Made by a program: the position numbers and the translations under genes. A DNA stretch of 64,000 bases from Archangium violaceum Cb vi76 (GTDB taxonomy: Bacteria > Myxococcota > Myxococcia > Myxococcales > Myxococcaceae): positions 1 to 64,000 of the forward strand of contig NZ_JPMI01000277.1 of the NCBI RefSeq assembly GCF_000733295.1. Direction: 5' to 3'. Numbering within the stretch: the stretch's first letter is position 1; the number at the start of each line of letters is the position of its first letter. Under the pieces are notes generated by a model, which did no database searches, was not told the DNA's origin, and saw only the letters and a program-made list of their open reading frames with translations. Positions 43,344-53,090 of the stretch are shown in pieces.

Positions 43344-44144
43344 TCAGTACCTCTCGGGTATGTGATTCTTCCCCTCGAGTGAAGCGCCATCGTCATAGGC
43401 CTCACGCATGGAACGGCGGGGCAGCTTGACCTTCTGGCGCTTCACTTTCTTGTGGGGAATCTTGTCCAGCAGGAAGCGGATGCAGTTGAGCCGCGCCCTT
43501 TTCTTGTCGTCGGACCGCAAGATGAACCAGGGCGCATACGGCGTGTCCGTCGCGGCGAACATCATGTCACGCGCACGGGAGTAGTCGTACCAGCGCGTCC
43601 AGGACTCGATGTCCATCGGGCTCAGCTTCCACTGCCGGAGGGGGTCCGCGATCCGTGCTTCGAATCGCCTCTGCTGCTCCTCCATGCCCACCTCGAGCCA
43701 GATCTTCAGCAGGAGTATTCCACTCTCGACCATGTACTTCTCGAAGACGGGGCAGCCTTTCAAGAAGCGCTTGTGCTCCTCGGGAGTGCAGAAGCCCATC
43801 ACGAGCTCGACTCCCGCCCGGTTGTACCAACTGCGGTCGAAGATCACGATCTCGCCCGCGGCGGGGAAATGGGGCACGTACCGCTGGAGGAACATCTGGC
43901 TCTTCTCCCGGTCCGAGGGCGCCGGGAGGGCCACCACGCGAAATACCCGGGGACTCACCCGCTCCGTGATGGCGCGAATCGTGCCGCCCTTGCCCGCGGC
44001 GTCCCTTCCTTCGAACACCACGACGACACGCAACCCCTTCTGCTTGACCCAATCCTGAAGCAGGCAGAGCTGGGCCTGGAGCTTGCGAAGCTCTTTTTCA
44101 TAGGCCTTTCGCTTCAGGGGTTCCGGGTGAGTGATTGTCGTCAT
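43344..44144 (-). CDS. ppk2: Polyphosphate kinase 2
   Basis: 266 aa, the length of a one-domain PPK2. Walker A is FEGRDAAGKGGTIRA, Walker B is IVIFDRSWYNRAGVE, and the lid contains SDREKSQMFLQRYVPHFP; SPMDIESWTRWYDYSRARD and FILRSDDKKRARLN are also typical. PPK2 uses polyphosphate to phosphorylate nucleoside di- or monophosphates, or the reverse, so it links polyphosphate stores to the nucleotide pool. Separated from thioredoxin on the same strand by seven bases, hence co-transcribed. Confidence 0.95.
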   Translation of the reverse strand: MTTITHPEPLKRKAYEKELRKLQAQLCLLQDWVKQKGLRVVVVFEGRDAAGKGGTIRAITERVSPRVFRVVALPAPSDREKSQMFLQRYVPHFPAAGEIVIFDRSWYNRAGVELVMGFCTPEEHKRFLKGCPVFEKYMVESGILLLKIWLEVGMEEQQRRFEARIADPLRQWKLSPMDIESWTRWYDYSRARDMMFAATDTPYAPWFILRSDDKKRARLNCIRFLLDKIPHKKVKRQKVKLPRRSMREAYDDGASLEGKNHIPERY

Positions 44145-44151
44145 GGCTTTA

Positions 44152-44520
44152 TCATTGCTGAGACCGAAGCTCCACGACCCGCTGGCGGACCTCGTTCATG
44201 TCCAGTGCGCGCACCTGGCGGATGAGTTCCTCGAGTTCCGCCGCCGACAGCTCTCCCGCCCGCTCGAAGAGCATGAGGCCGTCGCGGAGGGCCATCACCG
44301 TGGGAAGGGAGCGGACCGCGAACGCGTCGGCCAGCTCTGGCTCCTTTTCGATGTCGATCGTCCCGAAGCGGATGTCTGGATGCTGCTCGCTGGCCTGCTC
44401 GAAGACGGGGTCGAAGGAGCGACACGGGCCACACCAGACGGCCCACCAATGAAGGATGACGATTCCCTCCTTCGACACGATGTCCTTGAAGTCGTCCTTG
44501 CCAATTTCGATGGTCGCCAT
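44152..44520 (-). CDS. Thioredoxin-family protein
   Basis: 122 aa from ATG 44520. The active site is HWWAVWCGPCRSFDPV (WCGPC), followed by the cis-proline region VRSLPTVMALRDG. It reduces disulfides in cytoplasmic proteins. The C-terminal 20 residues (LDMNEVRQRVVELRSQQ) extend a little beyond a standard thioredoxin. First gene of the pair with ppk2 and divergent from the GH15 operon across 240 bases (44521-44760), which should contain both promoters; no clear motif is visible there. Confidence 0.92.
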   Translation of the reverse strand: MATIEIGKDDFKDIVSKEGIVILHWWAVWCGPCRSFDPVFEQASEQHPDIRFGTIDIEKEPELADAFAVRSLPTVMALRDGLMLFERAGELSAAELEELIRQVRALDMNEVRQRVVELRSQQ

Positions 44521-44760
44521 GGCTTTCACCTTGTGTCGACGCCCAGGAGAGCGCCAGTGCGGCCTCGAAGGCAGGTGAGACTGCCCTGCGGGAAGGCTGC
44601 CAGACGATTGGCGCGCCACCCGGAGTCTCTCAGTCTGCTGCCTGCCTGGCCCAAAGGGGTGAGGCGGCGTCAGGGCAAGCCCCTGGTGCAAGTTGACGCC
44701 CAGGTGGGAGCGGCCCACTTTTTTCCAGGTGAAGCAGACCAGGCTCTGGAGGGCGAGGAT

Positions 44761-46608
44761 ATGTCTACGATAGAGACGACGCAAGGCGGGGAAATGCATC
44801 GGACCGGATGGGGAAGCGATATCCGGCCAGAGCCTGCCGCCCTCATCGAAGATCATGCGCTCATCGGAGATCTGTATACGGCCGCGCTCATTGCTCGAGA
44901 TGGGTCCGTCAACTTTCTCTGCCTGCCGGACTTCGACTCAGATGCGTGCTTCGTGTCGCTGCTGGGAACACCCGACAACGGGCGGTGGAAGATTGCTCCG
45001 AAGGTGGCCGTACGCGACGTGCGGCGACGCTACCGCGGCAAGACCCTCATCCTGGAAACGGAGTTCGTGACGGACGAGGGCGTGGTACGGCTCGTGGACT
45101 TCATGCCCCTGCGGAAGGGAGTCCCCCACCTGGTGCGGTGGGTGGAGGGGGTCCGGGGCAAGGTGACGATGCGCTCGGAGCTGCGCCCTCGATTCGCCAA
45201 TGGCTACACCGTTCCCCTGGTGAGCAGGCGGGACGGGAGCTTCGCCGCCGTGGCCGGTCCGGACGCGGTCTATCTGCGCGGCGGCACCGGCGAAGCGCCA
45301 CCCCCGTTCGACTCGGAGTTCACCGTTCAGGCAGGCCAGCGGATTCCCTTCGTGCTCTCCTGGGCACGGCCCTACGAGGGCATCCCGGAGCCGCTCGACC
45401 CGGAGGCGGCCTTGCGCGAGACGGAGTCCTATTGGGAGGAGTGGTCCGCGCGGATCCGCCCGCCCAGGGAACATGAGGACGTGGTCATCCGCTCGCTGCT
45501 CACCCTCAAGGCATGCACCTTCCACTCCACGGGGGCGATCGTCGCCGCTCCTACGTTCGGGCTTCCGGAGACCCCGGGCGGAGAGCGCAACTGGGACTAC
45601 CGGTTCTGCTGGATCCGTGACGCGGCCTTGACCTTGAACGCGTTCATGCGAGCCGGCCTCAAGGAGGAGGCGAAGGCGTTCGGCGATTGGTTGGTGAACG
45701 CCATCGGAGGCGCGCAGGGCCAGATGCAGATCATGTACGGCATCCGGGGCGAGCGGCGCCTCACCGAGGTCGAGCTGGGCTGGCTGCGAGGCTATGAAGG
45801 AGCTCGGCCCGTGCGGATCGGGAACGGTGCCTATTCACAATTCCAGCTCGATGTCCTGGGCGAGTTCGCCTGGGTCCTCTACCTCTACGCGCAGCTGCTG
45901 GGCACGTTGCCCGAACGCGGCCAGAAGGTCCTCAAGGCCATCGCGACCCAGGCTTCCAAGGTTTGGATGGAACCAGACCATGGCATCTGGGAGATGCGGG
46001 GGCCAAAGCATTCATTCACCGCGTCCAAGGTGGCGGCGTGGATCGCCATCGATCGGTGGGTGCGTGCGATCGATGAGTACGGCTTGAAGGAAGACAAAGC
46101 GCCCTGGGTGGAGCTGCGGCAGACCATCTTCGATGAGGTGTGTAGCAAGGGTTACGACGCCAAACGCAACACGTTCACGCAATACTACGGCTCCGAGGGA
46201 GTGGACGCGAGCCTGCTCGTCATCCCGCTCTCCGGGTTCCTCCCGGCGGATGATCCCCGTGTCGCTGGAACGGTGCGGGCCATCGAGGAGGAATTGATGC
46301 CGGAGGGGCTGGTGCTGCGCTACCGGACGGAGGAGAGTGTCGACGGTCTCGTCGGAGAGGAGGGGGCCTTCCTCGCCTGCTCCTTCTGGCTGGTGAATAC
46401 CTACTACCTCATGGGGCGGAACGAGGACGCGCGGCGTCTCTTCGACAAGCTGTCGGGACTCTGCAACGACGTGGGGCTGCTCGCGGAAGAGTACCTGCCC
46501 GGGGCGCGCCGGCAGATCGGCAACTTCCCTCAGGCCTTCAGCCACCTGGCGCTCGTGAACAGCGCCTACCATCTCGAAGACGAGCGCAAACCCACGATGT
46601 ATGCGTAG
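44761..46608 (+). CDS. Glycoside hydrolase family 15 (glucoamylase/trehalase-like)
   Basis: 615 aa from ATG 44761, preceded by GGAGGGCGAGG. The N-terminal beta domain begins PAALIEDHALIGDLYTAALI, and the (alpha/alpha)6 catalytic domain starts at GGERNWDYRFCWIRDAALTL, the GH15 signature. The general base/acid glutamates are expected in VELGWLRGYEG and LLAEEYLPGARRQIGNFPQAFSH. No signal peptide, so it should act in the cytoplasm on maltodextrins, glycogen or trehalose, releasing glucose. First gene of the glycolysis operon, consistent with feeding glucokinase downstream. Confidence 0.92.
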   Translation: MSTIETTQGGEMHRTGWGSDIRPEPAALIEDHALIGDLYTAALIARDGSVNFLCLPDFDSDACFVSLLGTPDNGRWKIAPKVAVRDVRRRYRGKTLILETEFVTDEGVVRLVDFMPLRKGVPHLVRWVEGVRGKVTMRSELRPRFANGYTVPLVSRRDGSFAAVAGPDAVYLRGGTGEAPPPFDSEFTVQAGQRIPFVLSWARPYEGIPEPLDPEAALRETESYWEEWSARIRPPREHEDVVIRSLLTLKACTFHSTGAIVAAPTFGLPETPGGERNWDYRFCWIRDAALTLNAFMRAGLKEEAKAFGDWLVNAIGGAQGQMQIMYGIRGERRLTEVELGWLRGYEGARPVRIGNGAYSQFQLDVLGEFAWVLYLYAQLLGTLPERGQKVLKAIATQASKVWMEPDHGIWEMRGPKHSFTASKVAAWIAIDRWVRAIDEYGLKEDKAPWVELRQTIFDEVCSKGYDAKRNTFTQYYGSEGVDASLLVIPLSGFLPADDPRVAGTVRAIEEELMPEGLVLRYRTEESVDGLVGEEGAFLACSFWLVNTYYLMGRNEDARRLFDKLSGLCNDVGLLAEEYLPGARRQIGNFPQAFSHLALVNSAYHLEDERKPTMYA

Positions 46609-46632
46609 GCCCGAAAATCGAGCGGGTCTCGC

Positions 46633-47007
46633 ATGAACACCTCCTCTCCGCCTTCGAGTGACAAGCCCTCCCGGTTCACGCTCGAAAACACACACATGGC
46701 GGCGACGCGGACCCTGCTCTCGATGGTGAGGACAGGCGCGGCAATCTCGGGTGGCGGCGCGCTCGTCACCGAACTGCTCATCAAGGGGTGGCCCCGCTGG
46801 GTGGTGCTCACCCTCTCTTCCGCCTTCGTCTTCCTGGGTTACGCACTGATGTGGTCCGCATTGAAGAAGGGCCGGAAGATGAGGGTGCAGCTCGAGCGCG
46901 AGCAGACCGGGGAGGGATTTCTCCTCCCGCTCGGAGAAGTCACGGCCTGGACGGTGGCCCTGCAGATCCTGATCGCGCTCGTGCTGGTGCTCTATCTCAT
47001 CGGTTAG
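46633..47007 (+). CDS. DUF202 (YidH-like) membrane protein
   Basis: 124 aa with three membrane helices. FTLENTHMAATRTLLSMVRT and GAAISGGGALVTEL are the DUF202 hallmark (LAxxRTxLAxxRTGxA). Function unknown; bacterial members are small inner-membrane proteins, and eukaryotic relatives are parts of vacuolar transporter (VTC) complexes that make polyphosphate, which is suggestive given ppk2 nearby. It lies 24 bases after the GH15 gene and 11 before the dehydrogenase. Confidence 0.85.
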   Translation: MNTSSPPSSDKPSRFTLENTHMAATRTLLSMVRTGAAISGGGALVTELLIKGWPRWVVLTLSSAFVFLGYALMWSALKKGRKMRVQLEREQTGEGFLLPLGEVTAWTVALQILIALVLVLYLIG

Positions 47008-47018
47008 GAGGCATGAAT

Positions 47019-48071
47019 ATGCTCACCGCCGTCTATGACACAAAGCCTTACGACCAGACACACCTGCTCGCGGCGGCTCCTCGGGACATCCTCCAGTGGC
47101 AGTTCTGGGATTTCCGGCTCAGCGCCGAGACCGCGCGGACCGCGAGCGGGGCACAGGCCGTCTGCGTCTTCGTGAACGACGCGGTGGATCGGCCGTGCCT
47201 GCGAACGCTCGGCGAGCTGGGCGTGAAGCTGCTCGCCCTTCGTTGTACGGGGCATAACAACGTGGATCTCCACGCCGCACGGGAGGCGGGCATCACCGTC
47301 ACTCGCGTGCCCGTGTACTCCCCCTACGCCGTGGCCGAGCACGCGGTGGCCCTGCTGCTGACGCTCAATCGGAAGATCCACCGCGCATTCAACCGTGTCC
47401 GCGAGCAGAACTTCTCGCTGAACGGCCTGGTGGGCACCGACCTGCACGGCAAGACCGCCGGGATATTCGGCACCGGCAAGATCGGCCGCATCACCGCCCA
47501 GATCCTGCGCGGCTTCGGCATGCGCATCCTGGCCTTCGACGCGTACCCCGCGGAGGAGTGGGCGCGGCAGATGGGTGTGGAGTACGTCGACGCCAGAACC
47601 CTCGCGCGCGAGAGTGATGTCATCTCCCTCCACATTCCACTGACGCCCGAGACGCGGCACATCATCCGCGGTGAGACCCTGGCGCTGATGAAGCCGGGGG
47701 TCATCCTGATCAACGTGAGCCGTGGCGGACTGGTCGATACCACCGCGCTGATCGCCGCATTGAAGGAAGACAAGCTGGGCGGCGTGGCGCTGGACGTCTA
47801 CGAGGAGGAGGAAGGCATCTTCTTCGAGGACCTGTCCGGCGAGGTGCTCCAGGACGATACGCTGGCGCGGCTCCTGACGTTCCCCAAGGTCCTGGCCACC
47901 GCCCACCAGGCGTTCCTGACCCAGGAGGCACTGAACGACATCGCCCGGACGACGGTGGCGAACCTCGAGGCGCTGGCCGAGGGCCGTCCCTTCGTCGACG
48001 GTTCCGTGCTGACCGAGGGCGCTCCCCTCTTCTCCAGCTCCGCGCTGTCCGAAGGTCCCACCATCCAGTAG
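47019..48071 (+). CDS. ldhA: D-lactate dehydrogenase, fermentative LdhA type
   Basis: 350 aa. Two in-frame ATGs exist; 47019 has AGGAGG at the right distance, whereas 47013 is too close. D-2-hydroxyacid dehydrogenase fold: LRCTGHNNVDLHAA, NAD-binding GTGKIGRITAQIL, INVSRGGLVDTTAL (Arg), EEEEGIFFED typical of the LdhA branch, and ATAHQAFLTQEAL with the catalytic histidine. It reduces pyruvate to D-lactate with NADH. Followed by pyruvate kinase, which makes its substrate. Confidence 0.93.
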   Translation: MLTAVYDTKPYDQTHLLAAAPRDILQWQFWDFRLSAETARTASGAQAVCVFVNDAVDRPCLRTLGELGVKLLALRCTGHNNVDLHAAREAGITVTRVPVYSPYAVAEHAVALLLTLNRKIHRAFNRVREQNFSLNGLVGTDLHGKTAGIFGTGKIGRITAQILRGFGMRILAFDAYPAEEWARQMGVEYVDARTLARESDVISLHIPLTPETRHIIRGETLALMKPGVILINVSRGGLVDTTALIAALKEDKLGGVALDVYEEEEGIFFEDLSGEVLQDDTLARLLTFPKVLATAHQAFLTQEALNDIARTTVANLEALAEGRPFVDGSVLTEGAPLFSSSALSEGPTIQ

Positions 48072-48118
48072 CGGAACCGAGTCTCGGGAAACCCTGTTCG
48101 ATTCGATACGGAGGCTCC

Positions 48119-49567
48119 ATGTCACTGCCTGACCAGAAGACCAAGATCGTCGCGACGATCGGGCCGGCTTCCGACAAGCCCGAGGTGCTCGAGCGGATGA
48201 TCGCCGCCGGGTTGAACATCGCACGGCTGAACTTCTCACACGGCGAGTTCACGACACACGCCGCGACGATTGCCCGCCTCCGGGCGGCGGAGAAGGCCGT
48301 GGGGCGCCCGGTCACCATCATGGCGGACCTGCCCGGGCCCAAGATGCGGCTCGGCAAGATCGATCCGGAGCCGATCAATCTCCTGGCGAACGACCGCTTC
48401 ACCCTGACCACGGAGCAGATCACCGGCAACGCGAGACGCGTCTCGATGAGCTTCGAGGCGCTGCCGAAGGTGGTCAAACCCGGTGACCGCCTGTTCCTGA
48501 ACGATGGACTGGTCCAGCTCGTCGTCGAGCGCGTGAAGGGCAACGATGTGGAGTGCGTGGTGGCGGTGGGCGGCGAGCTCCGTTCCCGCAAGGGGCTGAA
48601 CCTTCCGGGAATCCGCCTGGGAATCAGCGCCTTCACCGATCGGGATCGCGCCTGCCTCAACTTCGCCCTGGAGCACGGGGTGGACGCCGTCAGCCAATCC
48701 TTCGTGGAGACGGCGGCGGACATCGGGGTCGTGCGCGAGGCGGCCGCCGCGCGGGGGAAGCAGCCCTTCATCATCGCGAAGATCGAGCGCGCCGGCGCCC
48801 TCAAGCACATCGAGGAGATCCTGGACGCCGCTGACGGAATCATGGTGGCGCGCGGAGACCTGGGCGTCGAGGTGCCGATCCAGGAGGTTACCTTGATCCA
48901 GAAGCGGTTGATCTCCCTGGCGAACCTCGCGGGCAAGCCGGTCATCACCGCCACGCAGATGCTCGAGTCCATGGTGTCCAGCCGCCTCCCGACGCGCGCG
49001 GAGGCCACGGATGTGGCCAATGCGATCCTCGACGGCACCGACTGCGTCATGCTGTCCGCCGAGTCGGCCATGGGCCTCTATCCGGTGGAGGCCGTCGCGA
49101 TGCTCGCGAGCATCGCGACCGCGACCGAGGCGAAGCGCCCGGCCAGCCGGCTCGTCCACCTCTCCCCCGAGTACAAGGCGACGACGGCGGCGGAGGCCAT
49201 TGCGTCGGTCGTGGAAGACGCGCTGGAGACCGCCCCATGCGCGGCGGTGGTGGTGCCGACGCAGAGTGGGACGACCGCCCGGATGATCTCCCGGTTCAAG
49301 CCAGCGGTGTGGGTGGTCGCGGCGAGCAGCGACCCGGAGGTCTGCCGTGGCCTGGCATTCTCGTATGGAGTGCTGGCCATCCTGCAGCCGGACGAGCCGG
49401 CGGACTGGCGAAGGTTTTCGGTGGACTGGGTCCGCCGGCAGCAAGTCCCAGGACCCCTGGTCATGCTCGTCTCGGGTCCCTCGAAGAGCGACCCGCGGGC
49501 GAACTACCGCCTCGAGTTCATCAACACCGGCGAGCGGGACTCCGCTCCGGGGCTGGAAGCTCCGTGA
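48119..49567 (+). CDS. pyk: Pyruvate kinase
   Basis: 482 aa. [54 protein letters not shown] (catalytic Lys), [14 protein letters not shown] and TATQMLESM are all present. The allosteric C-domain ([19 protein letters not shown]) is complete. It converts phosphoenolpyruvate and ADP to pyruvate and ATP, the last step of glycolysis. The gene lies 47 bases after ldhA and 19 before the alcohol dehydrogenase. Confidence 0.96.
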   Translation: MSLPDQKTKIVATIGPASDKPEVLERMIAAGLNIARLNFSHGEFTTHAATIARLRAAEKAVGRPVTIMADLPGPKMRLGKIDPEPINLLANDRFTLTTEQITGNARRVSMSFEALPKVVKPGDRLFLNDGLVQLVVERVKGNDVECVVAVGGELRSRKGLNLPGIRLGISAFTDRDRACLNFALEHGVDAVSQSFVETAADIGVVREAAAARGKQPFIIAKIERAGALKHIEEILDAADGIMVARGDLGVEVPIQEVTLIQKRLISLANLAGKPVITATQMLESMVSSRLPTRAEATDVANAILDGTDCVMLSAESAMGLYPVEAVAMLASIATATEAKRPASRLVHLSPEYKATTAAEAIASVVEDALETAPCAAVVVPTQSGTTARMISRFKPAVWVVAASSDPEVCRGLAFSYGVLAILQPDEPADWRRFSVDWVRRQQVPGPLVMLVSGPSKSDPRANYRLEFINTGERDSAPGLEAP

Positions 49568-49586
49568 CGATGGGGAGGCACGAGCG

Positions 49587-50672
49587 ATGGCACAAGCAGC
49601 CGCCAGGCAACGAGAAGAGGTGATGCGGGGCGTGATCCTGCCCGGCAACAGGACGGTGGAGTTCAAGGAGTTCCCCGTCCCCCAGCCGCAGCACGGCCAG
49701 GTGCTGGTCAAGATCATGGCCTCGGCCATCTGCGGAAGCGACATCCGCGCCATCTATCGGGCTCACATCGGAGAAGGGGCCGAGCGTTACATCCCCGGGA
49801 TGATCGCGGGACACGAGCCGTGCGGGCAGATCGCCGCGGTGGGACCGGGTTGTCAGGCGCTGAAGGTCGGCGATCGCGTGTCCGTCTACCATATCAGCGG
49901 CTGTGGGGTCTGCGACGACTGCCGCCACGGCTATCAAATCAGTTGCACCAGCCCGGTGCGGGCGGCGTATGGCTGGCAAAGGCATGGAGGCCATGCGCCG
50001 TGGATGCTGGCGGACGAGCGCGACTGCATCCCGCTGCCCGCGAGTCTGTCATACGTTGACGGCGCCATGTGCGCTTGCGGTGTCGGTACCGCATGGGAGT
50101 CCCTGACGCGCATTGGCGTCAACGGTGGGGACGCCCTGCTGGTGACGGGCCTGGGGCCGGTTGGCATGGGCGTCGCGATGCTGGGAAAGGCATTGGGCGC
50201 CAACAAGGTCATCGGAACGGAGATGTCGGCGGTGCGGCGAAAGCTGGCCCTGGACCTTGGCCTGGTCGACGAGGCCCTGGAAGTGGATGACAGAACGCTG
50301 GCCCGGATCAAGGACCTCACACGCGGCCGGGGTTGCGAGGCCAGCATCGATTGCTCGGGGACGGCGGGGGGGCGGCTGCTGGCCCTGCAAGCCACCCGGC
50401 AGTGGGGACGATGCGCGTTCGTCGGTGAAGGCGGCAAGATCGAGTTCGATGTCTCGCCCTTGCTGATTCATCCGCAGATCACGTTGTTCGGCTCCTGGGT
50501 GACCTCGCTCAAGCACATGAGCGATCTCCTGGATCGCCTCGACCGATGGGGGCTGCATCCGGAGAAGATCTGCACCACCCGCTTGCCGCTGAGCGAGGCG
50601 GCACGTGGCTACAAGATGGCCGACCAGGGCGAGGCCGCCAAGGTGTGCTTCGTTTTCGACGGCGGAGTCTGA
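49587..50672 (+). CDS. Zinc-dependent medium-chain alcohol dehydrogenase
   Basis: 361 aa from ATG 49587 (GGGGAGG upstream; ATG 49623 is an alternative). Catalytic zinc: SAICGSDIR and GHEPCG. Structural zinc: four cysteines in [16 protein letters not shown]. Cofactor site: [14 protein letters not shown]. Substrate may be ethanol, a polyol or a sugar alcohol; the family is broad. In this operon it could reoxidise NADH during fermentation or oxidise a sugar alcohol into glycolysis. Confidence 0.9.
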   Translation: MAQAAARQREEVMRGVILPGNRTVEFKEFPVPQPQHGQVLVKIMASAICGSDIRAIYRAHIGEGAERYIPGMIAGHEPCGQIAAVGPGCQALKVGDRVSVYHISGCGVCDDCRHGYQISCTSPVRAAYGWQRHGGHAPWMLADERDCIPLPASLSYVDGAMCACGVGTAWESLTRIGVNGGDALLVTGLGPVGMGVAMLGKALGANKVIGTEMSAVRRKLALDLGLVDEALEVDDRTLARIKDLTRGRGCEASIDCSGTAGGRLLALQATRQWGRCAFVGEGGKIEFDVSPLLIHPQITLFGSWVTSLKHMSDLLDRLDRWGLHPEKICTTRLPLSEAARGYKMADQGEAAKVCFVFDGGV

Positions 50673-50688
50673 GAGGGAGTCACGCCGC

Positions 50689-51666
50689 ATGCTGGTACTT
50701 GCCGGAGATGTAGGCGGAACGAAGACCGCGCTTGCCTTGGCGCAAGGTGGGGTCATCATCGAGCGGCGCGTCTATCCGAGCGCCGCGTACGCGAGCCTCG
50801 AGGCATTGGTGAGCGATTTCGTGGGCCAGCGGGGCAAGGAGATCTCGCGAGCATGCTTTGGCATCGCCGGCCCGGTGAGCGAGGACAGCTGCCGGACCAC
50901 CAACCTGCGCTGGGTCGTCGAGGCGAGGAGCCTCGAGCGCACCCTCGGGATACCGCGCGTCACCCTGGTCAATGATTTCCATGCCCTGGCCATTGGGATC
51001 ACCGTTCTGCCCGCATCCGCGCTCGCCGTCCTGAACGACTCACCGTCGGATCCCAAGGGGCCGTGGGCGTTGATCGGCGCCGGGACCGGACTCGGAGAGG
51101 CGATCGTCGTCCACACGGGGAACGGCTACGAGGTGCTCGCCTCCGAAGGCGGCCACGCGGACTTCGCGCCGCGAAACGAGTTGGAGATCGAGCTGTTGAG
51201 GTTCCTGTTGAAGAGCCACGCGCGCGTCTCCTATGAGCGGGTCGTCTGCGGGCGCGGGCTGGTGGCGCTCTACGAGTTCATGCGGGGCCGCGCTCCCGGG
51301 GCCGAGTCCCCCGTGGTGCGCGAGGAGATTGCCGGCGCGTCCGGCGACGCCGCCCCGATCATCTCCCGCCACGGGCTCGCCGGCGACGATCCGCTCTGCG
51401 CTCAGGCGCTCTCGCTGTTCGTCTCCATCTACGGCGCGGAAGCGGGGAATCTCGCGCTCAAGGTCGTGGCCCGCGGAGGGGTCTTCATCGCGGGAGGCAT
51501 CGCCCCGAAGATCCTGCCCAAGCTCCTCGACGGGACCTTCCGTTCCTCTTTTGTCGCCAAGGGCCGGCTCAGCCCCCTGCTCGAGGCGACACCGGTGAAG
51601 GTCGTGCTCAACAGCGACGCCGGACTGCTCGGCGCGGCAGCGCTGGCGGCCCGCCTTGCCCTCTAG
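50689..51666 (+). CDS. glk: Glucokinase
   Basis: 325 aa from ATG 50689. LAGDVGGTKTALAL is the phosphate-binding start, LVNDFHALAIG holds the catalytic Asp, GPWALIGAGTGLGEAIV the adenosine site, and EGGHADFAPR the glucose-binding Glu/His of the non-ROK bacterial glucokinase family. FIAGGIAPKIL completes the fold. It phosphorylates glucose to glucose 6-phosphate, plausibly glucose released by the GH15 enzyme at the head of the operon. Confidence 0.94.
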   Translation: MLVLAGDVGGTKTALALAQGGVIIERRVYPSAAYASLEALVSDFVGQRGKEISRACFGIAGPVSEDSCRTTNLRWVVEARSLERTLGIPRVTLVNDFHALAIGITVLPASALAVLNDSPSDPKGPWALIGAGTGLGEAIVVHTGNGYEVLASEGGHADFAPRNELEIELLRFLLKSHARVSYERVVCGRGLVALYEFMRGRAPGAESPVVREEIAGASGDAAPIISRHGLAGDDPLCAQALSLFVSIYGAEAGNLALKVVARGGVFIAGGIAPKILPKLLDGTFRSSFVAKGRLSPLLEATPVKVVLNSDAGLLGAAALAARLAL

Positions 51667-51746
51667 CGCCGGCAGGCCCTTTCCTTGTTCGAGGTGGGGA
51701 CGATGGCCAACGTGAACAGCGGCTGACATGAAGGGGAGCCACGGTC

Positions 51747-52844
51747 ATGCTTGACCCCAAGAAGATCAAGCGAATCGCAATCAATACCGGCGGCGGCGAC
51801 GCGCCGGGTCTCAACGCCGTCATCCGGGCGGCCACCCTGGCGGCGATCGAACGTGGCTGGGAGGTCTACGGCATCCGCCACGGCTACCGCGGCCTCCTCG
51901 ACACCCGGGAACTCATCCCACTGACCCGCGACACCGTGCGCGGTATCACGCACCTCGGTGGCACCATCCTGGGCACCGCCAACAAGGGCAACCCCTTCGA
52001 GTACCCCATCCAGACGCCCGAGGGCGTCCGGCTCACCGACATCTCCGATAAGGTGGTCGAGAACTTTCGTGCGAAGCAACTCGACGCCCTCATCTGCATT
52101 GGGGGTGACGGCTCGATGCGCCTCGCGCAGAAGTTCATCCAGAAGGGCATTCCCATCGTCGGGGTGCCGAAGACGATCGACAACGACCTCTCGGGCACGG
52201 TGACGACGTTCGGTTTCGACACCGCGGTGAGCACGGCGACCGATGCCATCGACAAGGTGCACTCCACCGCGGAGGCACACGAGCGGGTGATGGTCGTCGA
52301 GGTGATGGGCCGGTACGCGGGCTGGATCGCGCTGGCCTCGGGCGTCGCCGGGACCGCCGATGTCATCCTCATGCCGGAGATCCCGTTCGAGCTCGAGAAG
52401 GTCTGCGAGAAGGTCATGCAGCGCGAGCGCGCCGGCCGCACCTTCTCCATCGTGGTGGTCGCCGAGGGGGCCACCCCCAAGGGGGGACAGTTGATGGTCC
52501 GCGGTCCCAAGGAAGCCGGCCGTGAGGTCCTGCTCGGTGGCATTGGCCAGTACGTCGCCGACGAAATCTCGCGAAGGACGGGCAAGGAGACGCGCAGCCT
52601 GGTGCTCGGGCACTTGCAGCGCGGCGGCGGCCCCACGACCTTCGATCGCCTGATCGCCTTGCGCTTCGGCGCCGCGGCGGTGCGCACTCTCGCGGAGGGT
52701 CAGGTCGATGTGATGGTCGTGCTCGATCCTCCCACGGTGAGGACCATCCCATTGGCTTCGGCCATCGAACGAATGAGATCCGTGCCGCTCGACAGCGACA
52801 CCGTTCTCACCGCGCGCGCGTTGGGAATCAACCTGGGCGACTGA
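51747..52844 (+). CDS. pfkA: 6-phosphofructokinase
   Basis: 365 aa. NTGGGDAPGLNAVIRA is the phosphate loop, CIGGDGSMRLAQ, GVPKTIDNDLSGT (substrate/base), VEVMGRYAGWIAL and GHLQRGGGPTTFDR follow. GGDGS (Gly where PPi-dependent enzymes have Asp) points to ATP as donor, while the Lys in PKTIDND occurs in the clade that also contains PPi enzymes, so donor use should be tested. Catalyses the committed glycolytic step. Last gene of the operon. Confidence 0.93.
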   Translation: MLDPKKIKRIAINTGGGDAPGLNAVIRAATLAAIERGWEVYGIRHGYRGLLDTRELIPLTRDTVRGITHLGGTILGTANKGNPFEYPIQTPEGVRLTDISDKVVENFRAKQLDALICIGGDGSMRLAQKFIQKGIPIVGVPKTIDNDLSGTVTTFGFDTAVSTATDAIDKVHSTAEAHERVMVVEVMGRYAGWIALASGVAGTADVILMPEIPFELEKVCEKVMQRERAGRTFSIVVVAEGATPKGGQLMVRGPKEAGREVLLGGIGQYVADEISRRTGKETRSLVLGHLQRGGGPTTFDRLIALRFGAAAVRTLAEGQVDVMVVLDPPTVRTIPLASAIERMRSVPLDSDTVLTARALGINLGD

Positions 52845-53090
52845 GTCCCTGGCTGAACCTCGCGCCGGGCGAGGAGACACGGAAGCCTGCAACGCTTTTG
52901 CGTATTTGGAGGTTCAGGACACCTGCCTGGTCAAGCGTGGCGGGTTGTGGACACAACCTCGGGTCGGGAGAAACGGGTTCTTGCTCGCACGCGCGGTTAC
53001 GGGCAAAGGTCGCCGCGGGGGGAGAAGGCAGACGGCGCCGGGCGTGCTCGTGGACATGCCCACTCTTCTCCCCCACAGGGGGAGTCAGGT

